Shown here one piece after another: positions 49,391 through 58,184 of a stretch of DNA of 64,000 bases (positions are counted from its first letter, which is position 1; each line of letters begins with the position of its first letter). Both the position numbers and the translations under genes were made by a program. Location: positions 186,001 to 250,000 of the forward strand of contig NZ_JBHUHX010000004.1 in NCBI RefSeq assembly GCF_042682685.1. Direction: 5' to 3'. The notes below the pieces were generated by a model. It made no database searches. It had not been told where the DNA came from and saw only the letters and a program-made list of their open reading frames with translations. Origin of the DNA: Imhoffiella fuscus (GTDB lineage Bacteria > Pseudomonadota > Gammaproteobacteria > Chromatiales > Chromatiaceae).

Positions 49391-50731
49391 TCAGTGCGGT
49401 TTGGGGGCGACGGCGATCATGGGATTCGCCGCCGAGACCGTGACGGTGGCCGTCGAATCGGCCAGTTCCGTCTCCAGATCGCGCACGCTTCCGTCGAATG
49501 AGCCCGCGCTGCCCGGCTCGATCTCCTTGACCTCGGTGGGCAGACCGATCCGGTCGAGGATGGCGATGAAGGGCTCGGGATCCAGCTCCTCGACGTTGAC
49601 CATGGTCTTGGTGTCCCAGGTGCCATCGGCGATTAGCATGGCGGCGGCCACCGGCGGCACGCCGGCGGTGTAGCTGATGCCCTGCGACTCGACCTCCTCA
49701 TAGGCAGCCTTGTGGTCCGAGACCTGATAGATGAGGACCTCGCGGGGCTTGCCGTCCTTGATGCCCTTGACGAAGTTGCCGATGCAGGTCTTGCCGGTGT
49801 AGTTGGGCGCGAGCGTCTTCGGATCGGGGAAGAGCGCCTTGACCACCTTGAGCGGCACCACTTCCTGGCCGTCGGCGAGCGTGACCGGCAGATGGTTGAG
49901 GAAACCGAGCGTGCGCAGCACCGTGAAGACGTTGATGTAATGATCGCCGAAGCCCATCCAGAAACGGATGCTGTCGGCATCGATGTTCTTCGACAGCGAG
50001 TGCAGCTCGTCGTGACCGTTGAGATAGATGGGGGAGGGGCCGACCACCGGCAGATCGTAGACGCGCTTGACCGAGTGGGTCGGATACTCCTTCCACTGGC
50101 GGTCGATCCAGGTCCAGACCTTGACGAACTCGCGGAAGTTGATCTCGGGGTCGAAGTTGGTCGCGAAGTACTTGCCGTGGCTGCCCGCGTTGACGTCGAT
50201 GATGTCGATCGTCTCGATCGTGTCGAAGTAGCGCTTGACGGCCAGTGCGCAGTAGGCGTTGACCACGCCCGGATCGAATCCGGCACCGAGGATGGCGGTC
50301 ACGCCCTTCTCGGCGCAGCGGTCCTTGCGCTTCCATTCGTAGTTGGCGTACCAGGGCGGATCCTCGCAGACCTTGTCCGGATCCTCGTGGATGGCGGTGT
50401 CGATGTAGGCGACACCGGTCTCGATGCAGGCCTCCAGGATCGACATGTTGAGGAATGCCTGGCCCAGATTGATGACGATCTGGGAGTTGGTCTCCTTGAT
50501 CAGTGCAACGGTGGCCGGGATGTCGAGCGCATCGATCTGACGCGAATAGAGCTTGCGGGACGGATCCTTGACGTGCCCCTTGCGCTTGATGCTCTCGATG
50601 ATGTCATCGCACTTCGACTGGGTGCGCGAGGCGATGCAGATGTCCCCGAGGACATCGTTGTGCATCGCGGCCTTGTGGGCGGCGACATGGGCGACGCCGC
50701 CGGCGCCGATGATGAGGACATTCTCTTTCAT
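49391..50731 (-). CDS. Carboxynorspermidine synthase (saccharopine dehydrogenase family)
   Basis: A 446-residue NADPH-dependent reductase. The Rossmann motif GAGGVA is at residues 9-14; further landmarks are GVTAILGAGFDPGVVNAYCALA near 153 and GVPPVAAAMLIADGTW near 358, matching carboxynorspermidine/carboxyspermidine dehydrogenase (CANSDH). It reductively condenses aspartate-semialdehyde with a diamine (diaminopropane or putrescine) to carboxynorspermidine or carboxyspermidine. The C-terminal 40 residues extend beyond the usual 400-410 length. It follows nspC by 15 bases on the same strand, so the two are cotranscribed; the decarboxylase gene is downstream. Confidence 0.92.
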   Translation of the reverse strand: MKENVLIIGAGGVAHVAAHKAAMHNDVLGDICIASRTQSKCDDIIESIKRKGHVKDPSRKLYSRQIDALDIPATVALIKETNSQIVINLGQAFLNMSILEACIETGVAYIDTAIHEDPDKVCEDPPWYANYEWKRKDRCAEKGVTAILGAGFDPGVVNAYCALAVKRYFDTIETIDIIDVNAGSHGKYFATNFDPEINFREFVKVWTWIDRQWKEYPTHSVKRVYDLPVVGPSPIYLNGHDELHSLSKNIDADSIRFWMGFGDHYINVFTVLRTLGFLNHLPVTLADGQEVVPLKVVKALFPDPKTLAPNYTGKTCIGNFVKGIKDGKPREVLIYQVSDHKAAYEEVESQGISYTAGVPPVAAAMLIADGTWDTKTMVNVEELDPEPFIAILDRIGLPTEVKEIEPGSAGSFDGSVRDLETELADSTATVTVSAANPMIAVAPKPH

Positions 50732-50746
50732 GCGTTCTCTTCTCGC

Positions 50747-51853
50747 TCAGGAAAGACTGCGTTTGAAATCGTCGTACCCGAAGGTGCGGACTACCTCGAT
50801 CGTCCCGTCCAGGCGACGGACGGCGATCGAGGGCATGGCGACTCCGTTGAACCAATTGGTCTTGACCATGGTGTAGCCGCCTGCGTCGGCGATGCGGACC
50901 TCGCTGCCGACCCGCAGGGGCTCCGCCAGGCCGAATTCGCCGAAGACGTCGCCCGCCAGACAGGTCCGGCCGGCGATCATGACGCGATGCGGGCCCGCTG
51001 CGGGCGCGGCGACCGACGGGGTGGTGCGATAGACCAGATGATCCAGCATGTGCGCCTCCAGGGAGGCGTCGATGATGGCGATGTCCAGCTCGTTGTGAAC
51101 CACATCGATCACGGTCGTCACCAGCTCGGTGCTTCGGGTGACGGCGGCCTCGCCAGGTTCCAGATAGACCTGGACGTCGAACGTCCGGCTGAACTCGCGC
51201 AAGGCCGTGCAGAACCGTTCCAGCGGATATCCAGTTTGGGTGAAGGATAGACCGCCGCCGAGACTGACCCACTCCATGCGGCGCAGCAGGTCGCCGTATT
51301 CGCGCCCGATGGTGTCGAGGGAGGCGCAGATGCTCTCGACCTCGGTGTTCTCGCAGTTGAAATGGAACATGAGCCCCTTGAGCAGGGGAGCGACCTCGGC
51401 GAGTGCATCCTTGTCCGCGACGCCCAGTCGGGAATAGCGGCGCGCCGGATCGGCGAGGTCGAAGTGCGAATAGCTGATCCCCGGATTGACGCGCAATCCC
51501 AGGTTGCGCCCCTCGACCTCCGCATGGTGCTGCCGCAACTGCGAGAGCGAGTTGAAGATGATCTTGTCGGCGAACGCGGCGACCGCTTTGACGTCGTCGC
51601 GGGAGAAGCCGACGCTGTAGGCATGGACCTCCTTGCCGAATTCCTCGTAGCCCAGACGGGCCTCGAACAACGAGCTGCTGGTGGTTCCGTCCAGGTACTG
51701 GCGCATCAGGTCGAAGACGCACCAGGTCGAGAAACACTTGAGCGCCAGCACCGATTTGGCGCCCGAGGCCTCACGCACACGCTGGATGAGTTCGAGATTC
51801 TGCTGGAGTCGGGACTCGTCGATCAGATAATAGGGCGTCGGCAGGTCTTTCAT
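50747..51853 (-). CDS. nspC: Carboxynorspermidine decarboxylase
   Basis: A 368-residue PLP-dependent decarboxylase of the alanine racemase/diaminopimelate decarboxylase fold III. Near the N-terminus, VLALKCF contains the Schiff-base Lys39; other features are EGRNLGLRVNPGISYSHFDLADPARRYSRLGV near 130-160, EWVSLGGGLSFTQTGYP near 195, EPGEAAVTRSTELVTTVIDV near 238, and C-L-A-G-D-V-F-G-E-F near 297 where Cys acts as proton donor. NspC converts carboxynorspermidine or carboxyspermidine to norspermidine or spermidine. It is the first gene of the minus-strand polyamine operon nspC-CANSDH-decarboxylase. Confidence 0.92.
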   Translation of the reverse strand: MKDLPTPYYLIDESRLQQNLELIQRVREASGAKSVLALKCFSTWCVFDLMRQYLDGTTSSSLFEARLGYEEFGKEVHAYSVGFSRDDVKAVAAFADKIIFNSLSQLRQHHAEVEGRNLGLRVNPGISYSHFDLADPARRYSRLGVADKDALAEVAPLLKGLMFHFNCENTEVESICASLDTIGREYGDLLRRMEWVSLGGGLSFTQTGYPLERFCTALREFSRTFDVQVYLEPGEAAVTRSTELVTTVIDVVHNELDIAIIDASLEAHMLDHLVYRTTPSVAAPAAGPHRVMIAGRTCLAGDVFGEFGLAEPLRVGSEVRIADAGGYTMVKTNWFNGVAMPSIAVRRLDGTIEVVRTFGYDDFKRSLS

Positions 51854-52032
51854 GTAAGGTGTTCGGTGGTCGTCGGGGGTGTCTTTTCGGGGGCGTGAAG
51901 TCTAGCATCGATCTGTTTCAAAAAAAGGGCAACGCGGCGCATCTGTCGCCTGGGTGCAGCTCAGCGAAACCCATGGGCCGCATGGGGGCTCCACCCCGAC
52001 ATCCACCGATGAGACTAGCCTGGACTCAGACT

Positions 52033-52491
52033 ATGCCAAGACCCGAAACACCGCTTATTGCCGCCGATATCCTGATCGAGCTCGTCGATCGCCCTGGGCG
52101 TCCGATCGTGCTCATCGAGCGTCGTTTTCCACCCCACGGCTGGGCGATCCCCGGCGGTTTCGTCGATGTCGGCGAGCGGGTGGAGTCGGCCGCCGTCCGC
52201 GAGGCATTGGAGGAGACGTCGCTCAAGGTGAGCCTGCGCGCGTTGCTCGGCATCTATTCGGACCCGCGCCGCGATCCCAGAGGCCATACGGTGACCGCCG
52301 TCTATGTGGCCGAGGCGAGCGGCGAGCCCAGTGCCCAAGACGATGCCAAAAACCTGGCGATCGTTTCGCTCGGCGATCTGCCCGGCGAGCTCGCCTTCGA
52401 CCATGCGCTGGTGCTCGATGACTATCGACGCTTCCGCGAGACCGGGGTGGCCGCGCCTCTTCGAGTCGAGAACGATCGGGATCGTCTCTGA
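52033..52491 (+). CDS. Nudix hydrolase
   Basis: A 152-residue Nudix protein. The full Nudix box is visible at residues 41-63: G-G-F-V-D-V-G-E-R-V-E-S-A-A-V-R-E-A-L-E-E-T, fitting Gx5Ex7REUxEExGU. It resembles the ADP-ribose pyrophosphatase/NUDT-like class of house-cleaning enzymes acting on nucleoside diphosphate derivatives. The start is uncertain: ATG 52033 gives the usual length, whereas ATG 52009 adds 8 residues; neither has a strong ribosome-binding site. No operon partner is obvious; the MBL-fold gene follows after 132 bases. Confidence 0.88.
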   Translation: MPRPETPLIAADILIELVDRPGRPIVLIERRFPPHGWAIPGGFVDVGERVESAAVREALEETSLKVSLRALLGIYSDPRRDPRGHTVTAVYVAEASGEPSAQDDAKNLAIVSLGDLPGELAFDHALVLDDYRRFRETGVAAPLRVENDRDRL

Positions 52492-52623
52492 CCGCTTCGT
52501 GGTTCATTCGGATATCCGAATGCCCCAGGAATTCCGGTTTTGCGGGCTGATGCTCCTTGACCTCGATGCCGTTAACCTACGCTGAGTGAGACGTCCAGCT
52601 CGGATGCCGGAGAGAACGAACAG

Positions 52624-53466
52624 ATGATCGGAGAACTGAGGATCACCCAACTGGTCGAGAACGCGGCCGGTGCGCCGGGGCTGCTCGGCGAACATGGCGC
52701 CGCCTTTCTCGTCGAGGCCGACGACCGGCATCTGCTGTTCGATACCGGGCAGGGCATGGTGCTGAGACATAATGTCGAGCGCCTGGGACTTTCGCTCGAA
52801 CGGGTCGAGTCGATCGTCCTCAGCCATGGTCATTACGACCATACGGGAGGTTTGCTCGACGCCTTGGAGCTGACCGGTCCGGTCGATCTCTATCTGCATC
52901 CAAAGGCGCTGAGCCCGAAATTCAACCGCAATGGCCGCCCGATCGGCTCTCCAGTTGAGGATCTGGAGACGTTGCGTCCGCTGACCCGGCGTCTGGTCGC
53001 GTCCACCGAGCCGACTCACGTCGCGCCCGGAATCCTGCTCAGCGGAGAGATTCCCCGCACCCATCCTATCGAGGATACCGGCGGTCCCTTCTATCGCGAT
53101 GCCCAATGCACCGAGCCGGATGCGCTGGCGGACGATCAGGCGCTGATCCTGGATACGGCGGCGGGATTGGTGGTTCTGCTCGGATGCGGACATTCCGGGT
53201 TGGTGAATACGCTCGACTGGGTGCGCGAGCTGTTACCGGATCGTCCACTGCATGCGGTCCTGGGTGGCATGCATCTTTTGCGCGCGGATCGGGCCCGTCT
53301 GGAATTTACCGCCCAGTCACTCGCCGAGCGTGGGATCGCCTATTTGGCTCCCAACCATTGCACCGGGCTGGCCGCAATCTGTCATCTCCGCCAGTGCTTC
53401 CCGGCCCAGTTCAGGGAATCGCCTGCCGGAATGCGACACGATTTCGGTAATCCCGGCGCGCGCTGA
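52624..53466 (+). CDS. MBL-fold metallohydrolase
   Basis: A 280-residue metallo-beta-lactamase-fold enzyme. The dinuclear metal motif is S-H-G-H-Y-D-H-T-G-G with H68, H70, D72 and H73; other ligands appear as CGHSGLVNTL near 185 and APNHCTGLAAI near 250. The ALILDTAAGLVVLLGCGHSG stretch and the overall length match the group annotated as dihydropterin-ribofuranosylaminobenzene phosphate synthase-like (archaeal tetrahydromethanopterin pathway); bacterial members are otherwise uncharacterised. The hybrid kinase gene starts 13 bases after its stop, so the three genes may form one transcript. Confidence 0.85.
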   Translation: MIGELRITQLVENAAGAPGLLGEHGAAFLVEADDRHLLFDTGQGMVLRHNVERLGLSLERVESIVLSHGHYDHTGGLLDALELTGPVDLYLHPKALSPKFNRNGRPIGSPVEDLETLRPLTRRLVASTEPTHVAPGILLSGEIPRTHPIEDTGGPFYRDAQCTEPDALADDQALILDTAAGLVVLLGCGHSGLVNTLDWVRELLPDRPLHAVLGGMHLLRADRARLEFTAQSLAERGIAYLAPNHCTGLAAICHLRQCFPAQFRESPAGMRHDFGNPGAR

Positions 53467-53479
53467 GGTCCTCTTCACC

Positions 53480-56400
53480 ATGAAGCGCCTCAATGCATCC
53501 AATGCGGTCGTTCAAGGGCTGATCGCATTCTTGATTGCCCTGCTGTTTTCGCTCGTAATCTACTGGTATAGCCTGCGCTCCTCGGGGCAGACCTTTTTTC
53601 GCGCCCTCGATCTTCAGGAAGATGCTCAGCTTACCTTGAAGGCAGCCGCGCTCGATCGCGAAATCGAACGTCTGAAGCAGATGACGCAATTTCTCGCGGC
53701 GCTACCGCCCATTCCCGGAATTGGGCGGACCCTGCTTCACGGCGGGGTCGATCCGGTCAATGGCGAGACATTCAGCGTCTGGAAGGGGCGGCTCGATCAG
53801 ATCTATCTCGGTTTTCTGAAGGCCGAGCCCAGGGTCTTTCAGGTGCGTCTCATCGGGGTACGTGACGGAGGGCTCGAACTCGTCAAGGTCGAACGGTCTT
53901 CGAATGACGAGCCGCTCGTCACACCGCCCGAAGGGCTGCTGCGCAAGGGGCAGCGAGCCTATTTCATGAGTGCCGTCCAGAGTGCACTGGGGACCTTGAC
54001 CGTTTCCGAGATCAATCTGAATCAGACTCAAGGCACGCTCGAAACACCCTCTCGGCCGACTTTGCGGTTCTCGACACCCGTGGCGAACGAGAAGGGCGAA
54101 ATCTTTGGCGTGGTCGTGGTCGACTACGATCTGACCTCGATACTGAAGAAGCTGCAAGAAGCCGATGGCGACACCCGTTATTTTCTGACGAATACGCGCG
54201 GGCAGTATCTGCTTCATCTGGACGAGTCGGCGTTCGGGCATGCGCATTCCCCTGGGGACATCGTCCGGTGGCAGGATGAGTTCCAACGACTGCCGGCTTC
54301 GATGCTTCCACCTGGATTCGCGGCTAGCCAGTTGGTGAGGGATGTGGCTTCCCAGGAGGCATTTCTCTATTTCGAGCGCGAAATTCTGGGGCTCGGCGAG
54401 AAGCGCAACATCACCTTGCGAGCCATCTATCCCGTCACGACGGCGATACTGCAGACTCGAAGCGATGCCCTGGCGGAGATCCTGGTCATCAATTTGATCG
54501 TCTATCTCTTGATCGCTCTGGTCGCCTGGCTCTACTCACGCACGCTGGCCTTGCAGCACCAGGCACAGCTCCAGCTCGCCTTGAACCAGTCGTTGGAGCA
54601 GGCGCGCGAGGCGGCCGATCTGGCGAACCAGGCCAAATCCGAATTCCTCGCCAACATGAGCCATGAGATTCGAACCCCGTTGAATGCCGTATTGGGATTG
54701 AGCCACCTATTGGGGCTCGGGACCATGGATCACGAACAGCGTGAATACGTCACCAAGATTCAATCGGCGGGCAAGGCGTTGCAGGGAATCGTCGACGACA
54801 TTCTCGACCTGTCCAAGATCGAGGCGGGCGAGCTCTCGATCGAGTGCGCTCCATTCAACGTCGTCGAGCTTTGCGGCGAGTCGGTGCGGATCGTATCGGG
54901 AGCGGCTGAGCGCAAGGGGTTGTCACTGAACCTGACGATCGATCCGAGAATTCCGATTCTTCTGCTCGGCGATCCGATTCGACTGCGTCAGATACTGCTG
55001 AATCTGCTCAACAACGCGGTGAAATTCACCCGTTCCGGTGGTGTCGAGCTGCGTGCGACGATTTCGGACCTGTGCGAGCATCATGGCTCCTTATGTCTGG
55101 AGGTTGAGGATACCGGGATCGGTATTCCAGCCGAGTTTAAAGAGATGCTGTTTCGGCCTTTCGTTCAGGCGGACAGCTCCACCACGCGTCGTTTCGGCGG
55201 AACCGGCTTGGGTCTTGCGATCGTGCGCCAGATCACCGGTCTGATGGGCGGAACGGTCGAGGTCGAGAGCCAGGAAGGCGTCGGCAGCACCTTCCGTATC
55301 CAGGTCCCTGTCGATGTGCCTGATGCGCAGCAGCTCGATACGTTCGATTTTGGAATCAGGCGCTTGGAGATTCTCATCGCGGAGGATGACGAGAATCAGC
55401 GCCGGGCCTTGATCGCCATGGCGGTCTCGCTGGGATGGCATGCCGAGGGGGTCGCGGACGGACAGGCTCTGGTCGAGCGCGTGCTTGAGCGCGAGGCTTC
55501 CTCGGCCCCTGTCGATTGTCTGCTGTTGGATTGGCGCATGCCCAAATTGGACGGCTTGGATGCCTTGCACAAGCTCTGGAAGGTGCTCGGCTTGCAGCGG
55601 ATTCCGGGGGCCATCGTGGTGACCGCACAGGAAATCGAGGCGTTGAAAGCCGAGCCGCATGCCGATCTGGCGGACAGCATTCTGCAGAAGCCGATCGACC
55701 CTTCGTCCCTGTTCAATCAGGTGAACGAGGCCGTGGTCAAACGCCGGGGCTGTAGCGACCGCGTCCTTGAGGGTTCGTCGTTCCGATCGACCGGTATCCA
55801 ATGGTTGGCGAACGTCAAGCTGTTGTTGGTGGACGACAGTGAACTCAACGTCGACGTCGCGCGACAGATACTGGAACGCCAAGGCGCCTTGGTTCGGGTC
55901 TGCGCGAACGGGTTGGAGGCGGTGGATTGGCTTTCGAATCCCGATCACGAGGTCGATGCCGTGCTGATGGACGTGCAGATGCCGGTCCTGGATGGAATCC
56001 TCGCGGTTCAACGGATCCGGAACGAGCTGCAGTTGACGAGTCTCCCGATCATTGCGCTCACGGCAGGCGCGCTATCGAGTGAGCGTCAGCGCGCGTTGGA
56101 TGCGGGAATGAACGATTATGTCACCAAGCCGTTCGAGCCGGACCAGATGGTCCGTGCGTTGCGTCGTCATATCGAATTGGTGCGCGGCGCACCCTTGCCC
56201 ACGACGCATGATGCCTCGGCAGAAGGGACGTCACCCTCTTGGCCCAATATTCCGGGGCTGGCGATGCCTGAGGTCGAGCACCGCATGGGCGGCGATTGGC
56301 CGCTGTTCCTGGCGACGTGCAAGCGCTTTCTGGCAGAGTTCGCCGATTTCCAAGAGGCATCGCCGGTTCCGACGAACGAGTCCGAACGCGCCGTGCTCGC

Positions 56401-56863
56401 CGATCGTCTTCACAAACTGGCTGGCAACGCGGGGCTCATCGGGGCGCGAGCACTCTTGGGTGTGGCCAAGGAGTTCGAGTCGAGAGTCCGGCGGTCGGGC
56501 GGTGCCGATTGCTCCGGGTGTGTGACCAAGCTCGCCAACGCCTTGCGCTCGGTGGCGGAGGCGATGTCACCTTATATCGATGAGGCCGGTGGCACATCGG
56601 TTACGAACGCGTTCACGCCGGCGACGGACGCCGAGATCGCCTCGCTGATGGCGATTTTTGCGGAGCGCAATCTGGCCTCGGTGGCGGCGTTCGATGCGCT
56701 CGGCCCGAGGTTGCGGGCGCGGTTGACCGAGGATCGCTTCCGCGAACTGGAGGTGTCGGTTAGGGCATTGCAGTGCGAGCAGGCGATTAGGATCCTCCTG
56801 GAATCGATTCCATCGCTCGCGGATGTGTCTGATTCGCAATCCAATGCGGAGGCAGGTTCTTGA
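53480..56863 (+). CDS. Hybrid sensor histidine kinase with two receivers and an HPt domain
   Basis: An 1127-residue membrane kinase. Membrane helix at about 12-34, a periplasmic Cache-like sensor (about 35-325), second membrane helix near 335-355, then HisKA with FLANMSHEIRTPLNA (His395), HATPase_c (DTGIGIP, GGTGLGL), receiver 1 with Asp684 (LLDWRMP), receiver 2 with Asp831 (LMDVQMP, and Lys in TKPFEP), and an HPt domain with His978 in LHKLAGNAGLIGA. A second, weaker HPt-like region may follow (1040-1120). It thus contains a complete phosphorelay in one chain. The stop overlaps the TTG start of the next gene. The start ATG 53480 follows the GAGG of the preceding stop region. Confidence 0.92.
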   Translation: MKRLNASNAVVQGLIAFLIALLFSLVIYWYSLRSSGQTFFRALDLQEDAQLTLKAAALDREIERLKQMTQFLAALPPIPGIGRTLLHGGVDPVNGETFSVWKGRLDQIYLGFLKAEPRVFQVRLIGVRDGGLELVKVERSSNDEPLVTPPEGLLRKGQRAYFMSAVQSALGTLTVSEINLNQTQGTLETPSRPTLRFSTPVANEKGEIFGVVVVDYDLTSILKKLQEADGDTRYFLTNTRGQYLLHLDESAFGHAHSPGDIVRWQDEFQRLPASMLPPGFAASQLVRDVASQEAFLYFEREILGLGEKRNITLRAIYPVTTAILQTRSDALAEILVINLIVYLLIALVAWLYSRTLALQHQAQLQLALNQSLEQAREAADLANQAKSEFLANMSHEIRTPLNAVLGLSHLLGLGTMDHEQREYVTKIQSAGKALQGIVDDILDLSKIEAGELSIECAPFNVVELCGESVRIVSGAAERKGLSLNLTIDPRIPILLLGDPIRLRQILLNLLNNAVKFTRSGGVELRATISDLCEHHGSLCLEVEDTGIGIPAEFKEMLFRPFVQADSSTTRRFGGTGLGLAIVRQITGLMGGTVEVESQEGVGSTFRIQVPVDVPDAQQLDTFDFGIRRLEILIAEDDENQRRALIAMAVSLGWHAEGVADGQALVERVLEREASSAPVDCLLLDWRMPKLDGLDALHKLWKVLGLQRIPGAIVVTAQEIEALKAEPHADLADSILQKPIDPSSLFNQVNEAVVKRRGCSDRVLEGSSFRSTGIQWLANVKLLLVDDSELNVDVARQILERQGALVRVCANGLEAVDWLSNPDHEVDAVLMDVQMPVLDGILAVQRIRNELQLTSLPIIALTAGALSSERQRALDAGMNDYVTKPFEPDQMVRALRRHIELVRGAPLPTTHDASAEGTSPSWPNIPGLAMPEVEHRMGGDWPLFLATCKRFLAEFADFQEASPVPTNESERAVLADRLHKLAGNAGLIGARALLGVAKEFESRVRRSGGADCSGCVTKLANALRSVAEAMSPYIDEAGGTSVTNAFTPATDAEIASLMAIFAERNLASVAAFDALGPRLRARLTEDRFRELEVSVRALQCEQAIRILLESIPSLADVSDSQSNAEAGS

Positions 56864-58023
56864 GTAAAATCCTCATCGTCGATGATGCGCCAGAGAACAT
56901 CCTGGTGCTCGGGAAATTCCTGATGCGCCGTTTCGAGGTCGTGATCGCCACCTCGGGCGAGGACGCGTTGTCGGTCGCCCGCGAGCAGTCGCCATCACTG
57001 ATTCTGCTCGACGTCAAGATGCCTGGGATGGATGGCTATCAGGTGCTGTCCCGGCTGAAGGCTGACCCGGAGATGCGGAGGATTCCGGTCATCTTCGTCA
57101 CGGCCGACAGTAGCGCGAGAAGCGAGACCGAGGCGCTGCGCAGCGGCGCGGCGGATTTCATTCACAAACCCGTGAATCTGGATGTGCTCGAATCGAGAGT
57201 GTCGTTGCAGCTCGCCCTTCGGGACCAGGAGCAGGCCCTGCTGGAGCTCAACGAGGCGCTCGAATGCAAGGTCGAGGAGCGCACGCGGGATCTCCGGATC
57301 GCGAAGGAGGAGGCGGAGGCGGCCAACAGCGCCAAAGGTCATTTCCTGCGCAATGTGTCGCATGAAATGCTGACGCCATTGCATCAGATCTCGGGGCTGC
57401 TTCAGCTGATCCAGATGAAGGCCAATCACCCTCAGGTCACCACTTGGGTCGACCAGGCTGCCGATTCCGCGCGGCGACTGACGTCGATGATCAATTCGGT
57501 GCTGAGGGTGGCTCAGCTGGATTCGCAGTTGACGGCGACCGATATGGCCCCGGTGGATATTCCCGCGCTCATCGACACGGTGGTCGGGGAGTTGCAGGAG
57601 GCGGCTGCGGCGAAGCAGTTGTTGCTGGATCTGCGTCTCGATCCACTCCCGGATGCCTTGATCTCTGATGCATCGCTCATTCGCTCGGCCCTGCATGCCT
57701 ATCTGGAGAACGCGATCAAATTCACGGAGACGGGCGCAATCGAGATTGCGGTGAGCGTTTGTGAGTCGGCGGAAGGCGAGGTGGTCGTGCGGTTTTCGGT
57801 CAGCGATACCGGAATCGGGTTCGATCAGGATGTTCAGAGGCGTCTCTTCCGTCTGTTCGAGCAGGGCGACAATTCGCTGACCCGTCCATTCGAGGGTGCG
57901 GGTTTGGGGCTGGTCACGGTCAAGAAGATCGCCGAGCGTCTGGGCGGAGCGGTGGGCTGCGAAAGTACACCGGGAGAGGGAAGCCGATTCTGGTTCTCCG
58001 TGCGCATGACGGGCAACCGATAG
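56860..58023 (+). CDS. Receiver-histidine kinase hybrid (two-component response kinase)
   Basis: A 387-residue cytoplasmic protein. Receiver domain at 1-120 (Asp51 in LILLDVKMPG, T-A-D-S, K in IHKPVN), a coiled-coil linker (DQEQALLELNEALECKVEERTRDLRIAKEEAEAANSAKGHF), HisKA with NVSHEMLTPLHQI (His168) and HATPase_c with DTGIGF and GAGLGLVTVK. The start is a TTG overlapping the stop of the upstream kinase (TTGA), so translational coupling is expected, and the two should work in one relay. The His-box has M-L-T-P instead of I-R-T-P. It has no DNA-binding output; the ultimate target is unknown. Confidence 0.9.
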   Translation: MSKILIVDDAPENILVLGKFLMRRFEVVIATSGEDALSVAREQSPSLILLDVKMPGMDGYQVLSRLKADPEMRRIPVIFVTADSSARSETEALRSGAADFIHKPVNLDVLESRVSLQLALRDQEQALLELNEALECKVEERTRDLRIAKEEAEAANSAKGHFLRNVSHEMLTPLHQISGLLQLIQMKANHPQVTTWVDQAADSARRLTSMINSVLRVAQLDSQLTATDMAPVDIPALIDTVVGELQEAAAAKQLLLDLRLDPLPDALISDASLIRSALHAYLENAIKFTETGAIEIAVSVCESAEGEVVVRFSVSDTGIGFDQDVQRRLFRLFEQGDNSLTRPFEGAGLGLVTVKKIAERLGGAVGCESTPGEGSRFWFSVRMTGNR

Positions 58024-58184
58024 GCGCGGTCCGCGCGGCGATGTCCTCGCTCTGCGGGCCGGAACGCGAGACCCGCACCAGCCAGCGCCACGCTGGGGTG
58101 TTTTCGGGGTATATACTAGCTGACCTTGGCCAGAGCCCCGCCAGGGGCTTCCTTACGTGTTTAGAAGCCCTGGGGGCGTATCGA

